The notes beneath the pieces are model-generated. The model was not told where the DNA came from and made no database searches. It saw only the letters and a list, made by a program, of their open reading frames with translations. Shown here piece by piece: positions 25,854-34,048 of a stretch of 58,572 bases of DNA (position 1 is its first letter; every line of letters starts with the position of its first letter). Source of the DNA: Candidatus Aquabacterium excrementipullorum (lineage in GTDB: Bacteria > Pseudomonadota > Gammaproteobacteria > Burkholderiales > Burkholderiaceae_C); assembly GCA_019112875.1 (NCBI GenBank), contig DXIO01000038.1, forward strand, positions 1 through 58,572, given 5' to 3'. The translations under genes and the position numbers were made by a program.

Positions 25854-27482
25854 ATGCGCAAGAAAACCGTCGTCATCGGCTTCCTGGGCTCCCAACTCGA
25901 TTCCGGGCAAGGCGCCGGCCGCTGGGAGAAGTGGCGTCCCACCGTCTCGCTCGCCCAACATGAAGACACGCTGATCGACCGCATCGAGCTGCTGCACACG
26001 CCCAAGCACACCACGCTGGCCCAGCGCGTGCGCGACGACATCCTGGCCTCGTCGCCCGACACCGTGGTCAAGCTCATTCCCATGGAGCTGGCCGACCCCT
26101 GGGACTTCGGCGAGGTCTATGCCGCCCTGTACGACTGGGTGCGCCACTACCCCTTCCAGCCCGAGCGCGAGCAGTACTGGACACACATCACCACCGGCAC
26201 GCACGTGGCGCAGATCTGCATGTTCCTGCTGGTGGAATCGCGCTTCATCCCAGGCGTGCTGCTGCAGACCTCGCCGCCCAAGCGCCAGACGCGCGACAAC
26301 CCCGGCAGCTACGCGCTGATCGACCTCGACCTGTCCCGCTACAACGTGCTGGCCCAGCGCTTCGAGCAGGAGCAGCAAGAGGCGGTGGACTTCCTCAAGA
26401 GCGGCATCGCCACGCGCAACGCCCGTTTCAACGCGCTGATCGACGAGATCGAGCGCGTGGCCGTGCGCTCGCAGGCGCCCATCCTGCTCACAGGCCCCAC
26501 CGGCGCGGGCAAATCGCACCTGGCGCGGCGCATGCACGAGCTCAAGAAGGCCCGCCACCAGGTGCGCGGCGAGTTCGTCGAGGTGAACTGCGCCACGCTG
26601 CAGGGCGATGGCGCGGCCTCCACCCTGTTCGGCCACAAGAAGGGCGCCTTCACCGGCGCGGTGACCGACCGCAGCGGCCTGCTGCGCACGGCCGATGGCG
26701 GCGTGCTCTTCCTGGACGAGATCGGCGAGCTGGGCCTGGACGAGCAGGCCATGCTGCTCAAGGCGATCGAGGACAAGCGCTTCTACCCCGTCGGCAGCGA
26801 CCGCGAAGTGAGCAGCGACTTCCAGCTCATGGCCGGCACCAACCGCGATCTGCGCATCGACGTGGCCCAAGGGCGCTTCCGCGAAGACCTCTACGCCCGC
26901 ATCAACATCTGGGCCTACGCCCTGCCCGGCCTGGCCCAGCGCCCCGAGGACATCGAGCCCAACATGGACCATCTGCTCGCGCGCTGCGGCAGCGAGATGG
27001 GCCGCGCCCTGCGCTTCAACGCCGAAGCCAAGGCCCTGTACATGCGCTTCGCCCAATCGCCCGAGGCCCTGTGGCTCGGCAACTTCCGGGATCTGTCGGC
27101 CAGCGTCACGCGCCTGGCCACGCTGGCCGAGGGCGGGCGCATCGGCACCAGCCTGGTTGAGGCCGAGCTGCAGCGCCTGCGTTGGCTGTGGGACCGGGGC
27201 GATGCCTCGCCCGGCGCGGATGACAACGCCACCAGCGCCATCGACCTGGCCCAGTGGCTCACGCCCGATCAGCTCGACCTGCTGGACCTGTTCGACCGCC
27301 TGCAACTGCAGGTCGTGCTGCAGGTGTGCGTGTCTGCCCGCACGCTGTCCGATGCCGGCCGCCAGCTGTTCGACCGCTCACGCACTCAGCGCAGCGTGGT
27401 CAACGATGCCGACCGCCTGCGCAAGTACCTGGCGCGCTTCGGCCTGACCTGGGCGCGCCTGTCGGCTCACAGACCCGCGTAG
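25854..27482 (+). CDS. rtcR: Sigma-54-dependent activator of RNA repair genes
   Basis: 542 aa. The N-terminal CARF-type sensor domain (about 1-180, VVIGFLGSQLDSG at the start) binds an RNA-damage ligand, in RtcR reported to be 2',3'-cyclic-phosphate-ended RNA. The AAA+ domain has Walker A GPTGAGKS (214-221), the sigma-54 contact loop GAFTGA (264-269) and Walker B VLFLDEI (284-290). The C-terminal part (about 470-540) ends in a helix-turn-helix region. It is divergent from the operon it is expected to switch on, whose promoter is sigma-54 type. Its end overlaps the convergent hydrolase gene by 16 bases. Confidence 0.96.
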   Translation: MRKKTVVIGFLGSQLDSGQGAGRWEKWRPTVSLAQHEDTLIDRIELLHTPKHTTLAQRVRDDILASSPDTVVKLIPMELADPWDFGEVYAALYDWVRHYPFQPEREQYWTHITTGTHVAQICMFLLVESRFIPGVLLQTSPPKRQTRDNPGSYALIDLDLSRYNVLAQRFEQEQQEAVDFLKSGIATRNARFNALIDEIERVAVRSQAPILLTGPTGAGKSHLARRMHELKKARHQVRGEFVEVNCATLQGDGAASTLFGHKKGAFTGAVTDRSGLLRTADGGVLFLDEIGELGLDEQAMLLKAIEDKRFYPVGSDREVSSDFQLMAGTNRDLRIDVAQGRFREDLYARINIWAYALPGLAQRPEDIEPNMDHLLARCGSEMGRALRFNAEAKALYMRFAQSPEALWLGNFRDLSASVTRLATLAEGGRIGTSLVEAELQRLRWLWDRGDASPGADDNATSAIDLAQWLTPDQLDLLDLFDRLQLQVVLQVCVSARTLSDAGRQLFDRSRTQRSVVNDADRLRKYLARFGLTWARLSAHRPA

Positions 27483-28261
27483 TCGATGAACCCCTTGTTG
27501 ATGGACGACAGCTTGCGCTGCAGGCGGTAGACACCGCCACCCTCGCGCGTCTGCGAGGCATCGGTGTTGCCTTCGATGGTGTGCAGGTAGCCGCCCTCGA
27601 TGCGCTCGATGATGCCCGTGTGGCCCAGCCCGCCGCCGAAATCCAGGATGAAGAGCATGCCGGGCTTGAGCAACCCCGGATCGCCCACCGCCTGGGCAGC
27701 CGGGATGCGGCGCGCGCCCTTCTTCTGCGCATTGTTCCAGTGCGCCAGGCAGCCGGCGGTGCGGAACATCGGGTTGTCGCGCCCCTTGGCCATGGCCACC
27801 TCGTCGAAGCACCAGTAGATGAAGGCGCAGCACCAGGCCAACCCGGGCGCCACGCCGGCACGACGCAGGTACACATCCACCTCAGGACCACGGTTGCTGT
27901 TCTTCGGCTGTTCGCGCACACCGGCATCGGCCTGCGAACCGGCCTTGGCGATCACGGCCGCCAGGAAGGCATCGGGCGCGTTCACCACCTGCGGCACCCG
28001 CTCGGCCCCGAACAGCGCCGCCCAGGTCAGCGAGCCCACCTCGCCATCGGTCTTGAGCGGCTGGCCCTGGTCGTCCACGTTGCGCGCCTGGAACAGCTGC
28101 ACGGCCTGCTTCATGCGCGGGCCGAAAAGCGGGTTGTCCGTGTCCAGCACGATGGCTTCGCCGCCGCGCAAGGCCAGAGCCTTGTTGAGCGCCGTCTTCA
28201 GCGCCTTGACGATGCGTGCATCGGCCTCGCCCACCTTGATGATGCGGCCTGGGTATTTCAT
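27467..28261 (-). CDS. Peptidoglycan-binding / CHAP-domain hydrolase
   Basis: 264 aa from the ATG at 28261, which has a good AGGGAGAGG ribosome site; a longer frame to 28309 lacks one. The N-terminal region (about 10-90) resembles a peptidoglycan-binding domain (PRMKQAVQLFQ, DGEVGSLTWAALF). The C-terminal region is CHAP/NlpC-like, with Cys in LAWCCAFIYWCFDE and His in LGHTGIIERI and the Asn of IEGNT. No signal peptide is seen, so it may need a holin, lysis or another export route, or act as an endolysin-like remnant. No phage genes are nearby. Confidence 0.8.
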   Translation of the reverse strand: MKYPGRIIKVGEADARIVKALKTALNKALALRGGEAIVLDTDNPLFGPRMKQAVQLFQARNVDDQGQPLKTDGEVGSLTWAALFGAERVPQVVNAPDAFLAAVIAKAGSQADAGVREQPKNSNRGPEVDVYLRRAGVAPGLAWCCAFIYWCFDEVAMAKGRDNPMFRTAGCLAHWNNAQKKGARRIPAAQAVGDPGLLKPGMLFILDFGGGLGHTGIIERIEGGYLHTIEGNTDASQTREGGGVYRLQRKLSSINKGFIDYAGL

Positions 28262-28412
28262 GTGCCTCTCCCTGTTGGCAACCTTGCGGAACTGCGCACC
28301 GATGCTCACCCAGCCCTCCCCAGCGGCACATCCCTGGCCTTAGGGATGCCAACCACCATCCGGCCGTGTCACCGACAATGCAGGCCCTGCCCTCTCACCG
28401 CTCCACCGTCCC

Positions 28413-29342
28413 GTGTCCTTCCCTGCCCTGCTCGACGCCATCGCCCGCATCGACCACGTCCCTCTTGACGCGCAGCGCCTGTTCCATGGCCGCGGCGGCC
28501 TCTTCCCCGGCTGCGAGCAGTGGACGCTGGATGTCTACCCGCCGGCCTGGCTGCTGACCAGCTTCCAGCCCGTGGCCGATGAGGATCTCGCGCCCATCCA
28601 GGCCGCGCTCGAAGCCCGCTGGGCCGCCATCGCGCCGGGCCAGCCATTGAACCTGGTGTTCCAGCACCGCGACGAGGTGCGCGCCACCACGCAACTGCTG
28701 GCCGGCCAGGTGCCCGACCCGCATGATGTGAGCGAGCAAGGCGCGCGCTACAAGGTGCACCTGCTGCGGGGCATGAACCACGGCCTGTTCCTGGACATGG
28801 CCGAGGGCCGGCGCTGGGTGCGTGAGCACGTGGCCGCCCGCCCTGGCGCCAAGGTGCTGAACCTGTTCGCCTACACCTGCGCCTTCTCGGTGGTGGCCAT
28901 GCAGGCTGGCGCGAGGCAGGTGGTCAACGTGGACATGGCCGCAGGCGCCTTGTCCATCGGCAAGCAGAACCACCACCTCAACGGCATCACGCAGGGCGCG
29001 AGCTTCCTGCCGCACGACATCTTCAGCTCGTGGGGCAAGATCAACCGCGCGGGCCCCTACGAGCTGGTGATCATGGACCCGCCCACCCACCAGAAGGGCA
29101 GCTTCGTGGCCGAGAAGGACTATGCGCGCCTGGTGCGCCGCCTGCCCGATCTGTTGGCCCCGGGGGGCCATGCGCTGTTGTGCCTGAACTCGCCCAAGCT
29201 GGGGCCAGGCTTCATCCAGGATCTGGTGGCGGCCGAGGCGCCGGGCATCACCTTCGTGGAACGCCTGGCCAACCCGGCGAGCTTCGGAGACGCATCACCT
29301 GAGCGTGCGCTGAAGGTGCTGGTGTTCAAGGCGCCCGACTGA
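28413..29342 (+). CDS. Class I SAM-dependent methyltransferase, RlmI/RlmK-like C-terminal type
   Basis: 309 aa from a GTG start. SAM-binding motif VLNLFAYTCAFSVVAMQAGA (about 150-170) and the catalytic-site MDPPTHQKGSF (about 225-235) place it with the RlmI-like rRNA cytosine/guanine methyltransferases (pfam10672-like). It lacks an N-terminal PUA domain, so the RNA substrate is uncertain. Confidence 0.85.
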   Translation: MSFPALLDAIARIDHVPLDAQRLFHGRGGLFPGCEQWTLDVYPPAWLLTSFQPVADEDLAPIQAALEARWAAIAPGQPLNLVFQHRDEVRATTQLLAGQVPDPHDVSEQGARYKVHLLRGMNHGLFLDMAEGRRWVREHVAARPGAKVLNLFAYTCAFSVVAMQAGARQVVNVDMAAGALSIGKQNHHLNGITQGASFLPHDIFSSWGKINRAGPYELVIMDPPTHQKGSFVAEKDYARLVRRLPDLLAPGGHALLCLNSPKLGPGFIQDLVAAEAPGITFVERLANPASFGDASPERALKVLVFKAPD

Positions 29343-29346
29343 GCGC

Positions 29347-29370
29347 AAAAAGCCGCGCGCACAGCGCGGC
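29347..29370 (-). terminator. Intrinsic terminator of the GST gene pair
   Basis: On the minus strand GCCGCGC-TGTGC-GCGCGGC is a perfect 7-bp stem with 5-base loop followed by TTTTT (29351-29347). It lies 9 bases past the stop of the minus-strand GST gene and in the 36-base gap to the convergent methyltransferase. Confidence 0.85.
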
Positions 29371-29378
29371 CTGCACGC

Positions 29379-30008
29379 TCACAGCGACATCGACGGCCGC
29401 TGCCCCATGGCCTCGCGCCAGCGCAGCAGATGCGGGTGCGCCTCGGTCACGCGCACCTTCACCACCCGCGCGAAATCCACCGCCACCACGGCGGTGATGT
29501 CGACGATGCTGAAGCGCTCCGTCGCGATGAACTCGCGATCAGCCAGCCGCTCGTTGAGCGTGTCGAAGAACTGCCGCACGCGCAGCAGCCCCCGCTCGGC
29601 CAGCGCCGGGATCTGCGGGTGGTCCACCGGCCCGGGCAACGCACGGTTCACCATCGCCGGGCTGCTGTTGCGAAAGGCATCGGCGATCGCCAGCAGGCCC
29701 TCGAACTCCACGCGCCAGAACCAGCTGGCCACCTCGGCCTTTTCCAGCGGCGTCGCGCCCATCAGCGGCGGCTCCGGGAAACGCGCCTCCAGGTAGGCCG
29801 CGATGGCCGCGTTGTCCGTCAGCACCGCGCCCTCGTCGGTCTTGAGCGCGGGCACGGTGCACAGCGGGTTCACCTGCCGAAAGGCCTCGCCCATCTGCTC
29901 GCCGGTGCGCAGATCGACCTGCACGGTCTCGTGGGGCGCGCCCTTTTCGGCCAGCAGGATGCGGGCGCGGCGGGGGCTGGGGGCGGTGGCGCAGTCGTAC
30001 AGGATCAT
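29379..30008 (-). CDS. Glutathione S-transferase family protein
   Basis: 209 aa from the ATG at 30008. The thioredoxin-like N-domain has the cis-Pro and glutathione-contact motif (TVPALKTDEGAVLTDNAAIAAYL, residues about 48-70) followed by an all-helical C-domain with a conserved GST N-capping Asp (FSIVDITAVVAVDF). It probably acts in detoxification or disulfide chemistry; the substrate is unknown. It is 7 bases downstream of a second GST gene and likely in the same transcript. Confidence 0.9.
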   Translation of the reverse strand: MILYDCATAPSPRRARILLAEKGAPHETVQVDLRTGEQMGEAFRQVNPLCTVPALKTDEGAVLTDNAAIAAYLEARFPEPPLMGATPLEKAEVASWFWRVEFEGLLAIADAFRNSSPAMVNRALPGPVDHPQIPALAERGLLRVRQFFDTLNERLADREFIATERFSIVDITAVVAVDFARVVKVRVTEAHPHLLRWREAMGQRPSMSL

Positions 30009-30015
30009 GTGGCGG

Positions 30016-30888
30016 TCATGAGGTGGGGTTGAGCTTGTCTTGCGTCTTGGTGTCGAAATCGCTGGCGTCGTGCCGCTCGTGCAGCTGGCTCGACGGTTCG
30101 CCCATGACACGGTTGACCATGCGGCCGCGCTTGGCACCCGGGCGCTGCGCGATCTCGTCCGCCCAGCGTACGACGTTGGTGTACGTGTGCGCCTGCAGGA
30201 ATTCCCCAGCCCCGTACAGCTGCCCCTTGGCGAGCAGGCCGTACCAGGGCCAGGTGGCCATGTCGGCGATGGTGTAGTCGTCACCCGCCAGGAAGCGGTG
30301 CTCGGCCAGGCGGCGGTCCAGCACGTCCATCTGGCGCTTCACTTCCATGGCATAGCGGTCGATGGCGTACTCGATCTTGGTCGGCGCATAGGCATAGAAG
30401 TGCCCGAAGCCGCCACCCAGAAAGGGCGCGCTGCCCATCTGCCAGAACAGCCAGGCCAGGCACTCGGCGCGCTTGGCCGGCTCGGTCGGCAGGAAGGCGC
30501 CGAACTTCTCGGCCAGATAGACCAGGATCGCACCGGATTCGAACACGCGGATAGGCTCGGGGCCACTGTGGTCCACCAGCGCCGGGATCTTGGAATTGGG
30601 GTTGGCCTCGACGAAGCCCGAGCCGAACTGCTCGCCCTCGTTGATGCGGATCAGCCAGGCGTCGTACTCGGCGCCGGTGTGGCCGGCCTGCAGCAACTCT
30701 TCCAGCATCACCGTCACCTTCACGCCGTTGGGCGTGGCCAGCGAGTACAGCTGCAGCGGGTGCTTGCCGACGGGCAACACCTTCTCGTGCGTGGGGCCGG
30801 CGATCGGACGGTTGATGCTGGCGAACTGGCCGCCGTTGGCCTTGTTCCAGGTCCAGACGGCGGGCGGTGTGTAAACGGAATCGGACAT
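30016..30888 (-). CDS. yghU: Glutathione-dependent disulfide-bond oxidoreductase, YghU-like
   Basis: 290 aa from the ATG at 30888. The long N-terminal arm (MSDSVYTPPAVWTWNKANGGQFASINRP) and LYSLATPNGVKVTVMLEELL, followed by NPNSKIPALVD and FESGAILVYLAEKFG, are typical of YghU, a Nu-class GST with disulfide reductase activity that binds two glutathiones. It is the first gene of a two-gene GST unit and divergent from the FKBP gene. Confidence 0.9.
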   Translation of the reverse strand: MSDSVYTPPAVWTWNKANGGQFASINRPIAGPTHEKVLPVGKHPLQLYSLATPNGVKVTVMLEELLQAGHTGAEYDAWLIRINEGEQFGSGFVEANPNSKIPALVDHSGPEPIRVFESGAILVYLAEKFGAFLPTEPAKRAECLAWLFWQMGSAPFLGGGFGHFYAYAPTKIEYAIDRYAMEVKRQMDVLDRRLAEHRFLAGDDYTIADMATWPWYGLLAKGQLYGAGEFLQAHTYTNVVRWADEIAQRPGAKRGRMVNRVMGEPSSQLHERHDASDFDTKTQDKLNPTS

Positions 30889-31073
30889 GCGTTGGGCTCC
30901 AAAGGCCTTGGACGTTCGGCCTCGAAGCGCGCAGCGTAGCAAAGCCGCCAGGGCGCTGCTTGACCCGGCTCGATGACCTTGCCCTGCGCGGACCATGGTC
31001 GCCCTGGCCACCCCATTTCATGGCCTTACACTGCCTCGCAGTACATCACACACAACCCCTGAGGCTCTCACCC

Positions 31074-31487
31074 ATGCTGCAACCCAAGATCGTTCTGGCA
31101 TCCCTGGCCCTGTCCGGTGCCGCCCTGCTGGCCCACGCAGCCGACACCAACGTGGAAAAGCTGCCCTCCGGCGTGGTCGTCACGCACCTCAAGGAAGGCA
31201 CCGGCGCCAAGCCCACGGCCGCCAGCGTCGTGAAGGTGCACTACGAGGGCAAGCTGAAGGACGGCACCGTGTTCGACAGCTCGTACAAGCGCGGCGATCC
31301 GGCCATCTTCCCGCTGGGCCGCGTCATCCCCTGCTGGACCGAAGGCGTGCAGACGCTGAAGGTGGGCGGCAAGGCCACGCTGCAGTGCCCCTCGAAGACG
31401 GCCTACGGTGCCTCCGGCGCCGGCGGCGTGATCCCGCCCAATGCCGACCTGACCTTCACGGTCGAGCTGATCAACATCGAACGCTGA
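31074..31487 (+). CDS. Secreted FKBP-type peptidyl-prolyl isomerase
   Basis: 137 aa. Signal peptide of about 22 residues (ending AHAA), then a single FKBP domain: VKVHYEGKLKDGTVFDSSYKRG, VIPCWTEGVQTLKVGGKA, IPPNADLTFTVELI. It accelerates proline isomerisation of periplasmic proteins. The Trp of the active site (usual VIxGW) is followed here by CWTEG, as in FkpA-like proteins. The Met at 31074 is chosen because it gives the signal peptide. Confidence 0.93.
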   Translation: MLQPKIVLASLALSGAALLAHAADTNVEKLPSGVVVTHLKEGTGAKPTAASVVKVHYEGKLKDGTVFDSSYKRGDPAIFPLGRVIPCWTEGVQTLKVGGKATLQCPSKTAYGASGAGGVIPPNADLTFTVELINIER

Positions 31488-31496
31488 TCGCCTCAA

Positions 31497-31514
31497 GCCG
31501 TCTGCTCAGACGGC
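31497..31514. terminator. Hairpin between convergent genes
   Basis: GCCGTCT-GCTC-AGACGGC is a perfect 7-bp stem with tetraloop in the 31-base gap between the FKBP gene and the convergent DUF445 gene. No T-run follows on either strand, so termination is only suggested. Confidence 0.4.
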
Positions 31515-31518
31515 CGGC

Positions 31519-32793
31519 TCAAGGGGCCACCAGCTGCGTGGCCCCGTACAGCAGCAAGCCGATCACGCCGCCCACCAGCGTGCCGTTGAGGCGGATGAAC
31601 TGCAGGTCGCGGCCCACGCCCAGTTCGATCTGCCGGACCAGGCTGGCGTCGTCCCAGGCGCGCACGGTGGCCGAGATGTGGCTGGCCACGCCGTCGCGCA
31701 GGCGCTCCACCAGCGCCCCGCTGGCCGACAGCACGTGCTCGTTGATGGCCTGCGCCAGGCTCGGGTCGCGCCCCAGCCGGTGGCCCAGGGCCCCCAGCGA
31801 CGAGCGCAGGTGCTGCAGCAGGGCCGAATCCTCACGCTGGATGTCGGCCTCGATGCTGCGGCGCACCTCGCCCCACACGCCCTCCAGGTAGTCGCGCACA
31901 TCGTCGCGCTGCACCACGCGGTCCTTCACGGCGTTGACCTCTTGCGCGAAAGCCTCGTCGTGCTGGAGCCGCGCGATGAAATCGCCCATCCAGGCGTCGA
32001 AACGCTGGCGCACGGCATGGTCGGGGTCCGACAGCGTCTTCTGCACCTCGGTGACCAGCTCCAGCGCCAACCGATCGGACATGTTCACGGCCATCTTGTC
32101 GACGCTGGCGAAGGTGTCGACCACGCCGGTGATCTTGGGCCACTCGCGGCGCGCATAGCCCACCAGGCGGCTGGCCACCAGTTCGCGTACTTCTTCGGTG
32201 GCCAGGTAGTCGGCCACCTTCTCCAGCGCGGCGTCGAGCACCTGCTGGTGGCGCCCGCCCCGGGTCAGCACGTCCAGCACGCTGCCGGCGGTGGCGGCGG
32301 CATCCCATTTCAGGGCCCGGGCGACGAGGAATTCGCCGATGGCCCGGCGCACGGCCTGCTCGTCCAGGAAGGACAGCGCCTGCAGCGCCATGGCGCGCAC
32401 CGAGCCGGCCACCGTTTCGAGGTTGTCGGGCTGGCGCAGCCAGTCGCCCAGCCGCCCGGCCGGGTTGAACACCTTGAGCTTGGCCAGCAAGGCCTCGGGA
32501 TTGAGGAAACTGTCACGAACGAACACCGCCAGGCTGTCGGCGATGCGTTCCTTGCCTTGGGGGATGAGGGCGGTGTGGGGGATCGGCAGGCCCAGGGGGT
32601 GGCGGAACAGCGCCACCACGGCGAACCAGTCGGCCAGGCCACCGACCACGGCGGCCTCACAGAAGGCCTTGGACCAGGCCCAGGCGCCCGAGGCACCGAC
32701 TTGCCCACCCATGATCACGCTGGTGAACAACCCTGCAGCGGCCAGCCCCAGGCAGGCCAGCGAGACGCGCTTCATGCGCAGCAGGTCGATCAT
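31519..32793 (-). CDS. DUF445 family inner-membrane protein
   Basis: 424 aa from the ATG at 32793 (ATG 32775 is the alternative). N-terminal membrane helices with ASGAWAWSKAFCEAAVVGGLADWFAVVALFRHPLGLPIPHTALIP, a long helical soluble part with coiled character, and a final membrane helix (LVGGVIGLLLYGATQLV) are the DUF445 pattern. The function is unknown in the family. Confidence 0.88.
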   Translation of the reverse strand: MIDLLRMKRVSLACLGLAAAGLFTSVIMGGQVGASGAWAWSKAFCEAAVVGGLADWFAVVALFRHPLGLPIPHTALIPQGKERIADSLAVFVRDSFLNPEALLAKLKVFNPAGRLGDWLRQPDNLETVAGSVRAMALQALSFLDEQAVRRAIGEFLVARALKWDAAATAGSVLDVLTRGGRHQQVLDAALEKVADYLATEEVRELVASRLVGYARREWPKITGVVDTFASVDKMAVNMSDRLALELVTEVQKTLSDPDHAVRQRFDAWMGDFIARLQHDEAFAQEVNAVKDRVVQRDDVRDYLEGVWGEVRRSIEADIQREDSALLQHLRSSLGALGHRLGRDPSLAQAINEHVLSASGALVERLRDGVASHISATVRAWDDASLVRQIELGVGRDLQFIRLNGTLVGGVIGLLLYGATQLVAP

Positions 32794-32995
32794 GCGAGGG
32801 TCGTGCACAGCCTTCCAGAATATAGGCGATATCTGGTCATTCAGGGGCCCGTTGTGAAGATACGCCGAAGCCGGGGAAGGGCATGCAATTTGCCCAACAC
32901 AAACCGCCGGGTTTCTGCATGATGGGGGTGAGTGCCCTGTGCTGTACACCGCAGAGGCCACCCTTCCTGGAACCCTTTTCACTGGAGGATGGCGC

Positions 32996-33502
32996 ATGAA
33001 CTGGCTCGACAACGTTTCGTCGGACAGCGATCAACCGATCTCGGCGGCCTGCCTGATGGAAGGCCACTGGCGATACCAGCCCCACCCTTACGCGGACCCG
33101 GTGCTGTGCCGCCTGGTGATCGATCTGGCAGCTCCCCGTGTGGTGGCGGCCCAGATCATCGAGCCAGGCCAGGTGCAGGATCTGGGCAGCAGTGCCCTGG
33201 AAGACCTCACCAACATCCTGCTGGACCAGGATGTGCACCACCGCCCCACCGCCTGGGGTTTCACACCTTGCAATGTGTTGCCCGGCTGGGCACGGCCCAG
33301 CTTCAGCGAACAGCAGATCGAGGAGTTGGAGCGTATCCAGGGCTACATGGTCGAGGCCACGGAAGACACCATCGAGGATGTGCTGCGTCTGCGGGAGGAG
33401 TTCCTGCGCGGCATCGGCGTGACCGATCAGCACATCATGCGGGCGACGGGCACCCCGGATCCGGCCACGAATGGGCGCAAGGGCAGCCGGGTGTTGAACT
33501 GA
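32996..33502 (+). CDS. Hypothetical protein
   Basis: 168 aa from the ATG at 32996, chosen for its GGAGG site 7 bases upstream; a longer frame begins at 32939. I do not recognise the family. It is soluble, acidic, with a central LEDLTNILLDQDVHH segment and a helical C-terminal half (FSEQQIEELERIQGYMVEATEDTIEDVLRLREE broken over two helices). No membrane segment and no nucleotide-binding motif. It is divergent from the DUF445 gene. Confidence 0.7.
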   Translation: MNWLDNVSSDSDQPISAACLMEGHWRYQPHPYADPVLCRLVIDLAAPRVVAAQIIEPGQVQDLGSSALEDLTNILLDQDVHHRPTAWGFTPCNVLPGWARPSFSEQQIEELERIQGYMVEATEDTIEDVLRLREEFLRGIGVTDQHIMRATGTPDPATNGRKGSRVLN

Positions 33503-34048
33503 GTCTGCGTTGTCTCTTGCAAAGCGTGCCTTTGGTGGTGCGCTTTGTCGTGGCAGCGCGGGGCGGGGTCTGAGCGGGTGGCTGGCGTTTGGTCACGCCC
33601 CTCTGGCTATGCCATGGCAGGAGCTGCAACCAAGTGATGGACCTCCCCACCGCACAGTCCTTTTGCGCACGCCACTGAGCGGGGCACAACAAGGGATGTG
33701 GTGGCGGGCGGCCGGGCGCCTTGTTGGCGCCGAGCAGCGCAGCGGCGAGGTGGGCATGCGCGCAGCGCATGCTTCGTCATCTGACTTGCAGACCATGTTT
33801 GAACGGAGCGCCTGCAGGGCGCGCAGTGAGTTGGGCTGCACCACCTCGCCGCGAGCAGCGCAGGGCAGTCACGCCGAAGGCGGGACCGACAACAATGAAG
33901 CCCGGACGGCTGCCACCACATCCCGTGCCCCGCGCTGCCTCGACAAAGCGCACCAACAACGGCAAGCCACAACAAAAAAGCCCCCGTCAGCTCAACACCA
34001 ACGGGGGCATCAACGGCCGAAGCCGAGAGGCAATCTCAACAGAAGCAA
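33503..34048. repeat. Palindrome-rich intergenic region, possible dispersed repeat
   Basis: This 546-base gap has no convincing gene. A 33-base arm (33532-33564) reappears inverted at 33927-33959 with two mismatches, bracketing about 360 bases. Inside, GCGGGGCAC..GGGATGTGGTGGC near 33677-33705 recurs inverted near 33913-33934, and a CAGCGCAG/GGCGAGGTGG module near 33736-33752 recurs inverted near 33840-33865. Short open frames on both strands translate these repeats into Arg/Cys/Trp-rich sequence unlike protein. Similar intergenic repeats are commonly mis-called as short hypothetical genes in this bacterial order (recollection, not checked). Confidence 0.6.
33974..34008 (-). terminator. Intrinsic terminator of the glutamine synthetase/Glx operon
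   Basis: On the minus strand GCCCCCGT pairs with ACGGGGGC, with a 13-base loop, followed by TTTTTT (33979-33974). This is a textbook terminator, 41 bases past the stop of the FMN-binding glutamate synthase-like gene. Confidence 0.9.

Noticed and set aside
27467-28261. Prophage lysis module, suggested by the CHAP hydrolase
   Set aside because: No holin, tail, integrase or other phage gene on either side; the neighbours are rtcR and a methyltransferase.
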